Source: an uncultured Lachnospiraceae bacterium (GTDB lineage Bacteria > Bacillota > Clostridia > Lachnospirales > Lachnospiraceae). From it: DNA of 64,000 bases. The position numbers were made by a program, and so were the translations under genes. This document shows positions 9,112 through 17,651 of the stretch, one piece after another. The DNA is taken from assembly GCA_910586255.1 (NCBI GenBank), contig CAJUHR010000005.1, forward strand, positions 1 through 64,000. The letters run 5' to 3'. The notes beneath the pieces were generated by a model. That model saw nothing but the letters and a program-made list of their open reading frames with translations, did no database searches and was not told the origin of the DNA. Every line of letters begins with the position of its first letter. Within the stretch, counting starts at the first letter, position 1.

Positions 9112-9124
9112 TTTCATCCTCCTT

Positions 9125-9568
9125 TTATATCCTGATTTCCAGTTCCTCAAATAAATCGAAGGTTTCTCCTGCCCGGGGGATCCCGTCATTATAGGCAACC
9201 GGAAACGTGACATGCAGCAGGTCATCTGCTATGTTCCCGCTGATTGATTCCACATGCAGGTACCGGTCTCCGCAGAAAAAGCCTCCCCCTATGGTCAGCT
9301 CCAGCCGCTCCTGGACATCATACAAGGTCTGATTGCTGGATTTTGATTCCTCCATATAGGTGATATCAACCAACACCGTTTTGTCCCTTGTATCGGCCCC
9401 CATTGCCAGTTCGCTGCCCTGCAGGTTAAGCTGTACGTGGAGCAGGGGAAATGCTTTCCCGTCTGCTGCCCGGATCTGCTCGATATCCTCGGTAAATACA
9501 CTGGCTTCCGGAAACGCTTCGCTGAGCAGCCTGGTTAATGCCCGTTTAATCCCATTTAAAGCCACCAT
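9125..9568 (-). CDS. tail terminator-like protein (DUF6838 type)
   Basis: The start is the ATG at 9566-9568, sharing one base with the upstream TAA and lying 8 bases after GGAGG. The 147-residue protein begins MVALNGIKRALTRLLSEAFP and has the alpha/beta layout of tail-terminator/joining proteins (EDIEQIRAADGKAFPLLHVQ, then TVLVDITYME). It lies immediately before the sheath gene, where the protein that caps the tail and joins it to the head is normally encoded. The assignment rests on position and general pattern. Confidence 0.65.
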   Translation of the reverse strand: MVALNGIKRALTRLLSEAFPEASVFTEDIEQIRAADGKAFPLLHVQLNLQGSELAMGADTRDKTVLVDITYMEESKSSNQTLYDVQERLELTIGGGFFCGDRYLHVESISGNIADDLLHVTFPVAYNDGIPRAGETFDLFEELEIRI

Positions 9569-9951
9569 TAAAAGCACCTCCGAAGCTCGTTTAACATAGC
9601 ATGTATGTCCGACTGCAGCAGGTTCCGTTTATACTGGTACAAACCATTTTCTAACATGTAGACCCCCTTTTTCTTTCCGACCGTCCTTTTCCCCCTCACA
9701 ATCCGGTGCCCGTAATTCACTGCCGGGCCGTAATGGGTATTGTTTACGATCCAGATGATAACAGCGCCGCTTCCCGGATCTGCCCGGACTGTCCAGCGCC
9801 GCCGCAATGTCCCGGTATCTACCGGTGTCAGTGCTTTTACCTGCCCGGCCGCATTTAACCCGATCTTTTTGGCCTCCTGGATAAAAATCCGGTTCTGCCA
9901 GGCATCCAGGCCCTTCTCAAATGCTTTTTCTAAATCCTCAAACGATTTCAC
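9568..9951 (-). CDS. HK97 gp10-like head-tail connector protein
   Basis: A 127-residue protein with the gp10-type pattern: an N-terminal amphipathic helix (MKSFEDLEKAFEKGLDAWQN), then KKIGLNAAGQVKALTPVDTG, where the TPVDTGxLRR motif is the family hallmark. An HYGPAVNYGHRIVRGKR segment follows, also typical. It sits between the head-completion and tail-terminator genes. It likely contributes to the neck. Confidence 0.85.
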   Translation of the reverse strand: MKSFEDLEKAFEKGLDAWQNRIFIQEAKKIGLNAAGQVKALTPVDTGTLRRRWTVRADPGSGAVIIWIVNNTHYGPAVNYGHRIVRGKRTVGKKKGVYMLENGLYQYKRNLLQSDIHAMLNELRRCF

Positions 9952-9962
9952 CTGCAGTCTCC

Positions 9963-10331
9963 TTATACAGACTTTTCAACTTTGACCGGCGTTTCCCCGT
10001 GGTTCAGGACCACATAGGTCCGACCGGTCCGGCCCTCATAGATCGGACCCGAGGCCGTTCGGACCACAACCAGATCGTTCTCCCGAAAAAGGATCTCCGG
10101 AGCAGCAAACAGAGTATATTTACTCGTGGAAGAATCCGTGATGGTTCCTTCCTCCGGGGCGTCATTCCCCGACAGGCTGAGTGCGCATCTCCTGTTTTCG
10201 TAGATCCGGTCCGGCTCCTGGCGGGTTTCCCCGCTGTCTGCATCCTTTACCAGTCGGTACCGGTATCCGTCCATCCGGTCACAATAGGTCTTATCCAGGA
10301 TCCGCTTTTCCCGTTCCAGGTCCTTTAACAT
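9963..10331 (-). CDS. head-closure / neck protein (hypothetical)
   Basis: The ATG at 10329-10331 is preceded by GGAGGAAGCGG and gives 122 residues starting MLKDLEREKRILDKTYCDRM. The C-terminal half (FRENDLVVVRTASGPIYEGR) forms a small beta domain like those of phage head-tail stoppers. It lies between the gp6-like connector and the gp10-like gene, where stopper proteins are usually encoded. The family was not recognised with certainty; position is the main support. Confidence 0.6.
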   Translation of the reverse strand: MLKDLEREKRILDKTYCDRMDGYRYRLVKDADSGETRQEPDRIYENRRCALSLSGNDAPEEGTITDSSTSKYTLFAAPEILFRENDLVVVRTASGPIYEGRTGRTYVVLNHGETPVKVEKSV

Positions 10332-10431
10332 CCGCTTCCTCCTTTTTGTTTCTGGGGCTGTTTTTTCCTTCCTCACGCTTTTTCTGATTCAGGTTCCGGT
10401 GCAGATACTGCATCCGCTGCTTTGCGTTCAT
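10291..10431 (-). CDS. small basic phage protein, 46 residues
   Basis: A short frame starting at ATG 10429-10431 with GAGGAGGATAAG just upstream, directly after the stop of the connector gene. The product (MNAKQRMQYLHRNLNQKKRE at its start) is highly charged. Its 3' third overlaps the start of the next gene. The good ribosome binding site and the tight fit between connector and stopper genes favour translation. It may act mainly to couple translation. No family recognised. Confidence 0.4.
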   Translation of the reverse strand: MNAKQRMQYLHRNLNQKKREEGKNSPRNKKEEADVKGPGTGKADPG

Positions 10432-10441
10432 CTTATCCTCC

Positions 10442-10756
10442 TCACATCACCCGCACCAGCCGGTACCGATACATGGCATCCCGCTGGCGGGCGGTAAAAT
10501 TGTCCTTGGTGATGATATTTTGATAATTGATCTGGGTGTCCCCCCGTTTGATACTGGCTACGTGATCCCCGTTCTCCATGCGGTAATGGTCCAGGACAAT
10601 CTCCCGGACCACATAAGAAAGCTCCGGAGGGCACTCCTTCCGGTTGCAGTAATCCCGCACTGCTGCTGATGCATCCTCAATCATCAGCTGCAGCACGCCG
10701 TCCTGCTCATCGGTCTCAATCCCGGCCAGCCGTTTTACCGCATCCAATATTTCCAT
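10442..10756 (-). CDS. phage head-tail connector protein (DUF3199 / gp6-like)
   Basis: About 104 residues, starting MEILDAVKRLAGIETDEQDG. The family pattern is the helical adaptor of head-tail connectors: a first helix with DAVKRLAGI, then VLQLMIEDASAAVRDYCNRK, then ELSYVVREIVLDHYRME. The start could also be the TTG one codon earlier, which is better spaced from GGAGGG. It lies directly downstream of the major capsid gene. It forms the ring below the portal that closes the filled head. Confidence 0.82.
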   Translation of the reverse strand: MEILDAVKRLAGIETDEQDGVLQLMIEDASAAVRDYCNRKECPPELSYVVREIVLDHYRMENGDHVASIKRGDTQINYQNIITKDNFTARQRDAMYRYRLVRVM

Positions 10757-10759
10757 CAA

Positions 10760-11731
10760 TTATACGGTCCCTCCGCCTTTATTTTCCTCCTGGCCCTCGC
10801 TTTTGGTTTCCCACACCGGCTGCTTTCCGTAATGGGGCAGGATTGCCTTAAGCTGGCTGTCCTTGACCCATACATCATGGTACTTCCGGTACCCGATAAA
10901 CCAGGCGTCTGCCTTTTGGTTAGTATCCGGGTCAATGATCTTGCCCTTATCCTGTTTACAGACGGCGATCGCTGCCGCTAACGGCAGGATGATCCAGTCC
11001 GCCAGCTCTGCCCCTTCCGCCTTTTCAAACCCGCTCTCTGCCGGATTTTCTAAGTTTCCCGGCTTAAACGTATATTTATGGTACATCCGGTCAGACGGGA
11101 CAGTCTGGATGGGGACTCCGTTCACCACACGGACCTTCGTGGTGATCTCTCCCCGTTTAAATTCCGTTACTTCGATATTTTTATTAAATTCCGTGGAAGC
11201 ATTTAAAAATCCCTTTGCCGTTCCGGACATACAGCAGATTAACGGGGTGGATTCCCCGACAATGTCCTGCACTGCGGAAATGTCCTTGATTAACAGCTTA
11301 TAAACGTTTGCTTCCGTAACCGCAGCAATAACGGCATTTCCTTTTGCCAGCTCCTGCACCGTGGAATACCGGTAGGCATCCACCTCCGGAATCACCTTTG
11401 TCCGCTGGAATTCCCCCAGGACGGTCCCGGCCGTCACAACAAAATTGCTCTCATCCACCTCCATTGCATCGATCTGGAAGGATGTACCACGGTCCATCTT
11501 CATGGTCCTGGTTTCATACTCTAGGGTAATACTGCCACTGGGATACCCGTCCCCCCGGCTGTAATCCTTCAGGCCGGTCAGGGACATCTTCGGGATCTTT
11601 ACCTCGGCCCCGCCGGTATAAATTACCTGCCCGGCATTGGCATCCATAAAGCTGGATGTCAGCCCCTCCATCATCTGCTTATCCAGTTCGGTCTGGAATA
11701 CCTGCCGTGTTTCAATCGTATTAATTGCCAT
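10760..11731 (-). CDS. major capsid protein
   Basis: About 323 residues starting MAINTIETRQVFQTELDKQM. Position after the scaffold gene and before connectors, the length, and segments such as AEVKIPKMSLTGLKDYSRGD, DRGTSFQIDAMEVDESNFVV and GVPIQTVPSDRMYHKY fit the HK97-fold capsid proteins of Firmicutes phages. A Gly/Glu-rich tail ends the protein. A short gap (11 bases) separates it from the scaffold stop. No separate protease gene is seen, so head maturation may not need cleavage. Confidence 0.88.
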   Translation of the reverse strand: MAINTIETRQVFQTELDKQMMEGLTSSFMDANAGQVIYTGGAEVKIPKMSLTGLKDYSRGDGYPSGSITLEYETRTMKMDRGTSFQIDAMEVDESNFVVTAGTVLGEFQRTKVIPEVDAYRYSTVQELAKGNAVIAAVTEANVYKLLIKDISAVQDIVGESTPLICCMSGTAKGFLNASTEFNKNIEVTEFKRGEITTKVRVVNGVPIQTVPSDRMYHKYTFKPGNLENPAESGFEKAEGAELADWIILPLAAAIAVCKQDKGKIIDPDTNQKADAWFIGYRKYHDVWVKDSQLKAILPHYGKQPVWETKSEGQEENKGGGTV

Positions 11732-11741
11732 CATTCTCCTC

Positions 11742-12326
11742 CTATCCTCTCAGTGCGGATGCAAATACATCCGAAATGGTCTTGTCTCCTTTTGTTACTT
11801 GGCCGGCCGACTGAGGGGGCGTTTTCCCTACCAGCCGCTCATCCAGCCGCGCCTTCAGCTCTGCATCTGCAGCAGCCTTATACGCTTCAATGCATTCTTT
11901 GGTTTCCTCCTTGTTCCCCCGGATCAGGAATGGGAGCATGGTCTCAGAAATTCCCTTTTCTTTTAAGATTGCTTTGGTGTCCATCTCCAGTTCCCGCCTG
12001 GCCAGGATCTCCTCCCGCTTCTTAAGCTCCTTTTCCCGGGATTCCGGATCCGATTCTTCTGGAGAGGTTTCTGCTTCGGAAGGCTTCTCCTTCCCTTCCG
12101 CCTCTTTTCCCGGTTCCTGTTCTTTTCGGGCAGTATCCTTTTCCAGGCTGTCAGCCGGATCTTTTGTGGTATTCTGTCCCGTTTCCCGGGTTCCTGCCGC
12201 AGTACCTTCTCCGGCCGTTCCGGTTTTCTCTCCGGTTACCTCTTGTGCATCCCCTTGCCCGGCTCCATTTGCCATAGTTTCTTCTCCGGCTGCGGTTTCC
12301 CTGGCATTATTCATATTTTCGTCCAT
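11742..12326 (-). CDS. capsid scaffold protein (DUF4355 type)
   Basis: The ATG at 12324-12326 follows GGAGGAGACGG and gives 194 residues. The N-terminal half is low-complexity Gly/Glu/Thr-rich. The second half is coiled coil (KELKKREEILARRELEMDTK) followed by ILKEKGISETMLPFLI and a C-terminal TISDVFASALRG; this layout is typical of DUF4355 scaffold proteins encoded before the capsid gene. It would guide shell assembly and leave before packaging. A terminator-like hairpin lies just upstream of its ribosome binding site. Confidence 0.8.
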   Translation of the reverse strand: MDENMNNARETAAGEETMANGAGQGDAQEVTGEKTGTAGEGTAAGTRETGQNTTKDPADSLEKDTARKEQEPGKEAEGKEKPSEAETSPEESDPESREKELKKREEILARRELEMDTKAILKEKGISETMLPFLIRGNKEETKECIEAYKAAADAELKARLDERLVGKTPPQSAGQVTKGDKTISDVFASALRG

Positions 12327-12354
12327 CCGTCTCCTCCTTTTGATTGATCCAATT

Positions 12355-12380
12355 AAAAAAGACTGCATTTTCATGCAATC
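12355..12380 (-). terminator. rho-independent terminator upstream of the scaffold gene
   Basis: Read leftward, an 8-bp stem with one G-T pair (GATTGCAT with ATGCAGTC) closes a GAAA tetraloop and is followed by six Ts at 12355-12360. It falls between the 69-residue gene and the scaffold gene. It would attenuate transcription from the packaging/MuF block into the capsid block, unless an antitermination function or an additional promoter exists. Confidence 0.7.
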
Positions 12381-12404
12381 TCTTTTTTCCTTTTTGATTC
12401 TCCC

Positions 12405-12614
12405 TTATTCGATTTCCGTGACACTCTCAATCTCGTTTTCCGGGAGCAGACGCATCCGTTCCGATGGCAGCTCCCTCACAGCCATGATCTCACTGTCGTC
12501 ATCATCATAGACCAGACTGTCCGGAATACAGTCAAACTCCTCTCCGTTTTTCATCCGTACATGGGCCCGTTTGTCCAGGCCGCACAGCACATTCAGTTCA
12601 TAGGTCCAGTACAT
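12405..12614 (-). CDS. small acidic protein next to MuF toxin; candidate immunity protein
   Basis: A 69-residue acidic protein (MYWTYELNVLCGLDKRAHVR at its start, then a run of four Asp and many Glu) beginning one base after the MuF stop. No family recognised. In MuF polymorphic-toxin loci the gene directly 3' of the toxin often encodes the immunity partner, and an acidic small protein would suit a basic nuclease domain. A terminator follows. Alternatively it is an ordinary small virion gene; the immunity role is inference. Confidence 0.6.
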   Translation of the reverse strand: MYWTYELNVLCGLDKRAHVRMKNGEEFDCIPDSLVYDDDDSEIMAVRELPSERMRLLPENEIESVTEIE

Positions 12615-12615
12615 T

Positions 12616-14283
12616 TCATTTCTCCTTTACCGGGAATACATGGGTTCCTTTCCGTTCATGATACATAATGCAAATCCGGCTGGTTTCCTCATACCGCTTA
12701 GTACCCTGATTATAGCATCTTCCTATTGATCTTTCAACGGTAATCCATTCCCGCAGGGTTCCGGAACCCTGCCGGTACGTAATGAGCCCTTTTCCTGCAT
12801 ACCGGTCTACAAGTTCCTGGGCATTGATTTGCCTATACAGGTATGACTGGGGGGTCTGCTTTTTTTCTTGGGGAATGGTAGGATCCCGCTGGCTTTCAAA
12901 TGCCTGCTTCATTCGGTTTCTCAAGCTTTTAGTCCCTTGAGTATGTTCCAGCTGCTTTGCTTTCTGGATCCGGATATTCACCTTTCCTTCCGCAAGCCGC
13001 CTCTTAAACTGGTTTATATAATTTGTTTCATGATACTGTTGTTTCAGCCGTTCATACCCCTCCGGATCCTCATATTTCTTTGTGATGAAATCCCGGAAGC
13101 TGCCGGCTGCCGCACCCAGTACCTTTTTGTAACGCCCATGCTGCTCCTGATCGGCCTTTTTATTCCGATCCTGGCGGTTTTGCAGGGCCATCTTTCCTTT
13201 TTCTGTCTCTGACAGCCCATGGTACCATTCCTGGTAGGTCATGTTACTGGGGACTTTGTAATACTTCCCGGATGCCGTCCTTGCCGCCCTTTCCGTCACC
13301 TCCTGCCTGAAAGGCACCACCGTGCTCCGGCAGTTAGGATGCATGGGCGGATAATTTTTCCCGGCCTTCGCTTCCCCGATGGCAAAATCCTTCCCGTCCA
13401 TTTCCTGACAGACTTTACTGGTCCGCCTGTCCAGGGTTGCCAAAAACCGGTACCGGGTGATCCCGCACTCCTCAAATGCGTCCCGGGTCGCTTTCTCATG
13501 GATGTAGGCGCTTTCCGTGCGGACCAGGCGCCTGGCATTGCTGGCCGACACCTCCATCCGGCGGGTCAGCCGCTTAGTCATCTCCTCCACACCCTCTCCC
13601 CGGATCAGACCGATGGTCAGATTTTCCCTAAGCTCCTGGCTCAGCTTTTTCACCCCTCCCCAGATCCGGTCAGAAAAATGATCTTTCGCCCAGCTCTGCA
13701 TCACCGCCTTCCTGACGGCAGCCGGATCCGGGGAAACAAAATCCTTCCCCATCCCCAGCCATTGCTGCTGGTTGAAAATCCCCCGGAAATATCCGTCCCG
13801 GTATTCCTCATCCAGCAGCTGGTACAGGTTCACCTGCTGCTCATTGCCCACCTCCAGTGCTGTGCGCTCGATCTGCGCCTGCATCAGCTCCAGATGGGTC
13901 AGGTATCCCCGCCGGGATAACTCCTTCAGATGCCGTTCCTGCTCCTGAAGCTTTTTTTCTATGGCGGCAGCGATATCATCCGGAAGCTCTTCCGTTTTCA
14001 GCTGCTTCCGTTCCTTTGCTGTCTCCCGGATCATCCTGTCAAAATCTATTTCTTTAAAATCCGCTTTTGACAGCCGTTTTTTTGCTTCCAGAAGGGTGAT
14101 CCCCTCCTGCTCGGCAAAGGTTTTATATAGATTTTCAATATCCATCCGGATTTCATCCATGGCGGTCTGATACATCCGCCGGATCTCCCGGTTAATATTC
14201 TTTTCCGCCCGGTTGATGCTCCTCTTCTTATCCGCCAGGCGGCGCTTTTCCCAGTACCGGGTTTCCTTCTCCCGCGCCGTCAT
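12616..14283 (-). CDS. MuF-family minor head protein with C-terminal Ntox50-like toxin domain
   Basis: The product has 555 residues. Residues 1 to about 200 are helical. Residues about 205-330 form the SPP1 gp7/MuF head-morphogenesis domain (RLVRTESAYIHEKATRDAFE, then TLDRRTSKVCQEMDGKDF and NYPPMHPNCRSTVVPF). A basic linker follows. Residues about 443-555 look like an Ntox50 RNase domain: KQLEHTQGT with His447, YAGKGLITYRQGSG, TVERSIGRCY, and a final YHERKGTHVFP with His548. MuF proteins are packaged in the capsid and some carry toxins delivered with the DNA. The start overlaps the portal stop. Confidence 0.85.
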   Translation of the reverse strand: MTAREKETRYWEKRRLADKKRSINRAEKNINREIRRMYQTAMDEIRMDIENLYKTFAEQEGITLLEAKKRLSKADFKEIDFDRMIRETAKERKQLKTEELPDDIAAAIEKKLQEQERHLKELSRRGYLTHLELMQAQIERTALEVGNEQQVNLYQLLDEEYRDGYFRGIFNQQQWLGMGKDFVSPDPAAVRKAVMQSWAKDHFSDRIWGGVKKLSQELRENLTIGLIRGEGVEEMTKRLTRRMEVSASNARRLVRTESAYIHEKATRDAFEECGITRYRFLATLDRRTSKVCQEMDGKDFAIGEAKAGKNYPPMHPNCRSTVVPFRQEVTERAARTASGKYYKVPSNMTYQEWYHGLSETEKGKMALQNRQDRNKKADQEQHGRYKKVLGAAAGSFRDFITKKYEDPEGYERLKQQYHETNYINQFKRRLAEGKVNIRIQKAKQLEHTQGTKSLRNRMKQAFESQRDPTIPQEKKQTPQSYLYRQINAQELVDRYAGKGLITYRQGSGTLREWITVERSIGRCYNQGTKRYEETSRICIMYHERKGTHVFPVKEK

Positions 14284-15635
14284 GTCTCATCCTCCGGGAT
14301 CTCCTCCTCCCCATAACCAAACTCCTCCTTCCTTTTTTCCTCCGCGATCCGTTCCAGTTCCTCTTTGGTATCCGGCACCACGCTGGACGGCAGCATGGAC
14401 AGCTGGGTCTCCTTGCTCACCATTCCCTCTGCCTTTCCGGCATTTTCAATCTTCTCCGTGTCATTGTCAATAAAATTCCGCTCATAAATCTGCTGCACCA
14501 GGGACGGATCATAGTTCCGGGAATATTTCAGATTGATCCAGTCCGTCACCAGCTTGATCTTCTTCTGCACGGCCAGCCGGAACTTGTTTTCCTTCATGAT
14601 GGCCAGCTGCTCCAAGCCGATCAGCTTGTATCGGATGGCAATCCCGGATAAATCCCCCGAAAAACTCTCATCCGTCATGGCCGGGACCTGGCTGATAAAA
14701 AAGATGTCCCGGAAGATCCGGTCCTTATAAGCCTCATCCTGGCTCCCGTCCGCCTGCTTGACCAAAAACTTGGCGTCTCCGTTATCGTCAAAAAACATCA
14801 CCCGGCTGTTGCGCAGGTTCCGTTCCGCCTCGCTCTGGGGGATTTCATTGCCTTCGTCATCCGTAAAGCCCCCGCCGGCGCCCTTAATGATTAAGTAAGC
14901 ATCCGTAAAATAATCCTTATCATTGGCCGTGTTGGACTGGGCTTTATCGTATGCGTCAATCTCCGGAATCACACATTCATAGTCCCCGGTCTGTTCCTCG
15001 TTGTTCCAGTACACAATTACCGGCACATCCGACAGATAATGCGGTTCCACCTCATAAAGGTCATATAAAGCCGCCTTATTTTTTCTGCGGAATTTCCAGA
15101 TATCGGTTTTGTCATACACATCCGCCCCGTCTGAGAGCAGGTTTCCGTCCAAGTCTCTGGTCTCCCACAGGTGGATGGCACACTCCAAAAACTCATCCGC
15201 CTGGGGGGAATATACCGGCAGGATTTCCTGAGCCTCATATTTCCGGCCCCGAAGCTCGCTTTTTTCGTTGATATACAAAATCTCAAAGGCAATCCCCTTT
15301 TTGCTGGCTGCTTTGCTGATTTCATAATTGTAATTATAGGTATCCTTTAAATAATCCTGGATAGCCTCATGATATTCCTTATCCTCCACCTGGTACCGGA
15401 TAGGTTTTCCCATAAAGTAACTGGTGGCCATGTTGGAGATATAACGGGAAAATCCATGGAGGATCTTATTGTTCGGCTTCCCGGATTTCATGCTCCGCAG
15501 CCGGACCGTATCGTTCCTGGAAGCATAATAACGGTCCAGGCGGTCATACTCCGGGATTTCCCGGGCCCGGAACTTTTCTACCAGGCGTGTTAAAAACCGT
15601 TCATCTAATACCTTTTCAATCGCAAACCTGTACAT
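14280..15635 (-). CDS. phage portal protein (SPP1 gp6 / DUF1073-like family)
   Basis: A 451-residue portal protein of the SPP1 gp6 type. It includes FRAREIPEYDRLDRYYASRN and GFSRYISNMATSYFMGKPIR near the N terminus, and a stem/crown region with SFSGDLSGIAIRYKLIGLEQ. It is followed by an acidic C terminus. It overlaps MuF by 4 bases and follows the large terminase with a 12-base gap, the conserved terminase-portal-MuF order. It forms the dodecameric DNA entry channel of the head. Confidence 0.92.
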   Translation of the reverse strand: MYRFAIEKVLDERFLTRLVEKFRAREIPEYDRLDRYYASRNDTVRLRSMKSGKPNNKILHGFSRYISNMATSYFMGKPIRYQVEDKEYHEAIQDYLKDTYNYNYEISKAASKKGIAFEILYINEKSELRGRKYEAQEILPVYSPQADEFLECAIHLWETRDLDGNLLSDGADVYDKTDIWKFRRKNKAALYDLYEVEPHYLSDVPVIVYWNNEEQTGDYECVIPEIDAYDKAQSNTANDKDYFTDAYLIIKGAGGGFTDDEGNEIPQSEAERNLRNSRVMFFDDNGDAKFLVKQADGSQDEAYKDRIFRDIFFISQVPAMTDESFSGDLSGIAIRYKLIGLEQLAIMKENKFRLAVQKKIKLVTDWINLKYSRNYDPSLVQQIYERNFIDNDTEKIENAGKAEGMVSKETQLSMLPSSVVPDTKEELERIAEEKRKEEFGYGEEEIPEDET

Positions 15636-15647
15636 TGTTCCCCCTGC

Positions 15648-17156
15648 CTACATCCCCAGCCGGTCCTTTTTTCCCAGCCGGGCTTTTTTCCTGCCCTTCA
15701 CTTCCCCGTTGATCACTTCCACCAGGCCGGTCAGGCAGTCCTCCGCGTCATCGTGGTCATTCTTCCCCTTCCGCTGGTACTTTTTTACATGGCGGGCAAA
15801 CTCCGGCCATTTCTTCTCCCAGCCCTCCGGCATAATAACCTGCTCCATCACATTGGTGGCATTGACCAGGATCCGGGTCCGTTTGTTCTTGCTCTGGGTA
15901 AACCAGGTCACCATACAGCGGTAGCATTTCAGCTTCTTTCGTAAGATCCGGATCACATTCCGCGCAAACCCGCGGCCTCCGTTGTTGCTTTCAATCAGCG
16001 CCTCCCTGACCCCGGAAAGCTGCAGGCGCCTGGCTGTCTCCGGCTCCGTCTCTTCCATGGCTGCATCCGTATAGTACACATCCTTTACATAGCCATAGCC
16101 GGCGATCACATCCGCGGAGATGCTGCACAGATAATCCGTCCCCTCGTCCGCTGTATCCGTATAATTGATGATCCGCTCCACCTTATCCGGATCAATGACA
16201 TCATAGGTCTTAAATGTCCCGTACAGGGCGCCCTTTTTATCCACCGGCACCTGTTCATAGTTGGCAAGCCAGATGTGCTCATCCAACGTTGCCTTTTTCA
16301 TCCGTAAATCTTCCGTGGAGTACAGATCCTCACAAATGCTTTTACAATCCCCGTCCACAGCGGACAGCTTCAGCTCATAGCACCGCTCCGGAAACTCGGC
16401 CAGGAGGCGGCCCGCCAGGTCATCGGTCGCCCACCGGGTCTGGATCACAATTACCAAGGCCCCGGACAGCATCCGGGACTGAAAGGTGTTTTTATAAAAA
16501 CTCCATATCTCTTCCTTCCGGTTATCATTGACCGCCTCTTTATCATTTTTGATAGGATCGTCAATGATCCCGATATGGCCCCTCATGCCGGTGATGGATC
16601 CGTCAAAGGAGGTTGCCAGGTAGCTCATATAGGACCCTTCCAGGCTCCACCGCTCCATGGCCCCGTCCCCGTACTTGATTTTTACTCCCGGGAAAAAACT
16701 CCCTACGGTAAAGTAATCCGGATCCCCTTCGATCTCCTTATCATTAATGGCTTCCCGGATCGTCTTGCTGAAGGTCAGGGACAATGTCTGGTTATAGGAG
16801 ACACTGATCACCTGGGTTTTCGGGTTTTGTCCGTACACCCAGGTGATAAAGGTGCTGGCTGTGTAGGACTTGCCGAAACCGGGCGGCTCGTTGATAATGA
16901 GGATGTCATAGGGCTTGCCGGTGGTTTCGTTGATGAGCCGTTTTTCATAGGCCGCCTGCATGGTCCGGCAGATATCATCCTGGTAGGCCCGCTCCGGACG
17001 GAAAAAATCCGGGTTGCGCAGGTTGCAGTAGGTCCGGAAATCCTTCCTGCCGGATTCAATTTTCCGTTTCCGGACAGACTGGGGGGAATCATCCTGTCCC
17101 TTAAGCCCGGCATCCCGCATCCGGTATTCCCGGGCAAAATCACCAAATCCTCCCAT
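15648..17156 (-). CDS. terL: terminase large subunit
   Basis: A 502-residue packaging motor. The ATPase part shows a Walker A-like EPPGFGKSYTAS (about residue 90), Walker B HIGIIDDPIKND and coupling motif VIQTRWATDDLAGRL. The nuclease part has acidic residues in SADVIAGYGYVKDVYYTDA, ESNNGGRGFARN and the C-terminal NDHDDAEDCLTG. It pairs with the DUF3486 protein upstream as small subunit and with the portal downstream. Mu-like phages package by headful, cutting in host flanking DNA. Confidence 0.93.
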   Translation of the reverse strand: MGGFGDFAREYRMRDAGLKGQDDSPQSVRKRKIESGRKDFRTYCNLRNPDFFRPERAYQDDICRTMQAAYEKRLINETTGKPYDILIINEPPGFGKSYTASTFITWVYGQNPKTQVISVSYNQTLSLTFSKTIREAINDKEIEGDPDYFTVGSFFPGVKIKYGDGAMERWSLEGSYMSYLATSFDGSITGMRGHIGIIDDPIKNDKEAVNDNRKEEIWSFYKNTFQSRMLSGALVIVIQTRWATDDLAGRLLAEFPERCYELKLSAVDGDCKSICEDLYSTEDLRMKKATLDEHIWLANYEQVPVDKKGALYGTFKTYDVIDPDKVERIINYTDTADEGTDYLCSISADVIAGYGYVKDVYYTDAAMEETEPETARRLQLSGVREALIESNNGGRGFARNVIRILRKKLKCYRCMVTWFTQSKNKRTRILVNATNVMEQVIMPEGWEKKWPEFARHVKKYQRKGKNDHDDAEDCLTGLVEVINGEVKGRKKARLGKKDRLGM

Positions 17157-17160
17157 CTGC

Positions 17161-17514
17161 TCACCGGTACCTTTCCCGGGAAAGCTCTAAGGCTGCCAGG
17201 TCATGCTCCCGGCGCATGGTCTCCCCGGTCACGGCTCCGGCCGAAAAGGGACGGTGCTTCCGGTCCCATTCCCGCTTATATGCCGGACGCATGGCCTCAT
17301 GCTCCCGCTTTCTTCTTTCCCGCTCCTCCCGGTATCCGGGACAGCCCTTTAAAAATCCGGACAGGGTTTTCCGGGAGATTTTAAGCTCCTTTTCTATTTC
17401 CACAATGCTCTTTTTATCATCAAAAAAAAGGCTCTCCGCCTTCTTCCTCCATCCGGAGACCATCCTCCTCACCCGCTTCCTGCTTCCCATTTTTGTCGGA
17501 TTCCTTTTGGGCAT
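17161..17514 (-). CDS. small basic helix-turn-helix phage protein
   Basis: About 117 residues (MPKRNPTKMGSRKRVRRMVS at the start chosen). The only recognisable part is a helix-turn-helix-like segment, FDDKKSIVEIEKELKISRKT, followed by a charged tail. It lies between the DUF3486 gene and terL, so it may assist packaging or act as a DNA-binding accessory. The start is uncertain: GTG 17529, ATG 17514 and ATG 17490 are all weakly supported. About 120 bases without a convincing gene precede it. Confidence 0.55.
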   Translation of the reverse strand: MPKRNPTKMGSRKRVRRMVSGWRKKAESLFFDDKKSIVEIEKELKISRKTLSGFLKGCPGYREERERRKREHEAMRPAYKREWDRKHRPFSAGAVTGETMRREHDLAALELSRERYR

Positions 17515-17651
17515 GAACACAGACTGCACACCTTTTCGTGTGCCTCTTATTTTCTGCCGTTAAAAACCCGTTTAACCGGCTTAAATTCCTGTTTAAAACA
17601 TTCCGGTGCCGCATCCTTCCACCGGACTTAAAAACCGCCTTTACGGCCCTC

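Noticed and set aside
17420..17614. 64-residue frame overlapping the gene before terL (CAVCVHAQKESD)
   Set aside because: The start has a ribosome binding site that touches the ATG, and most of the frame overlaps a better-supported gene. It may be a remnant, but I cannot support it.
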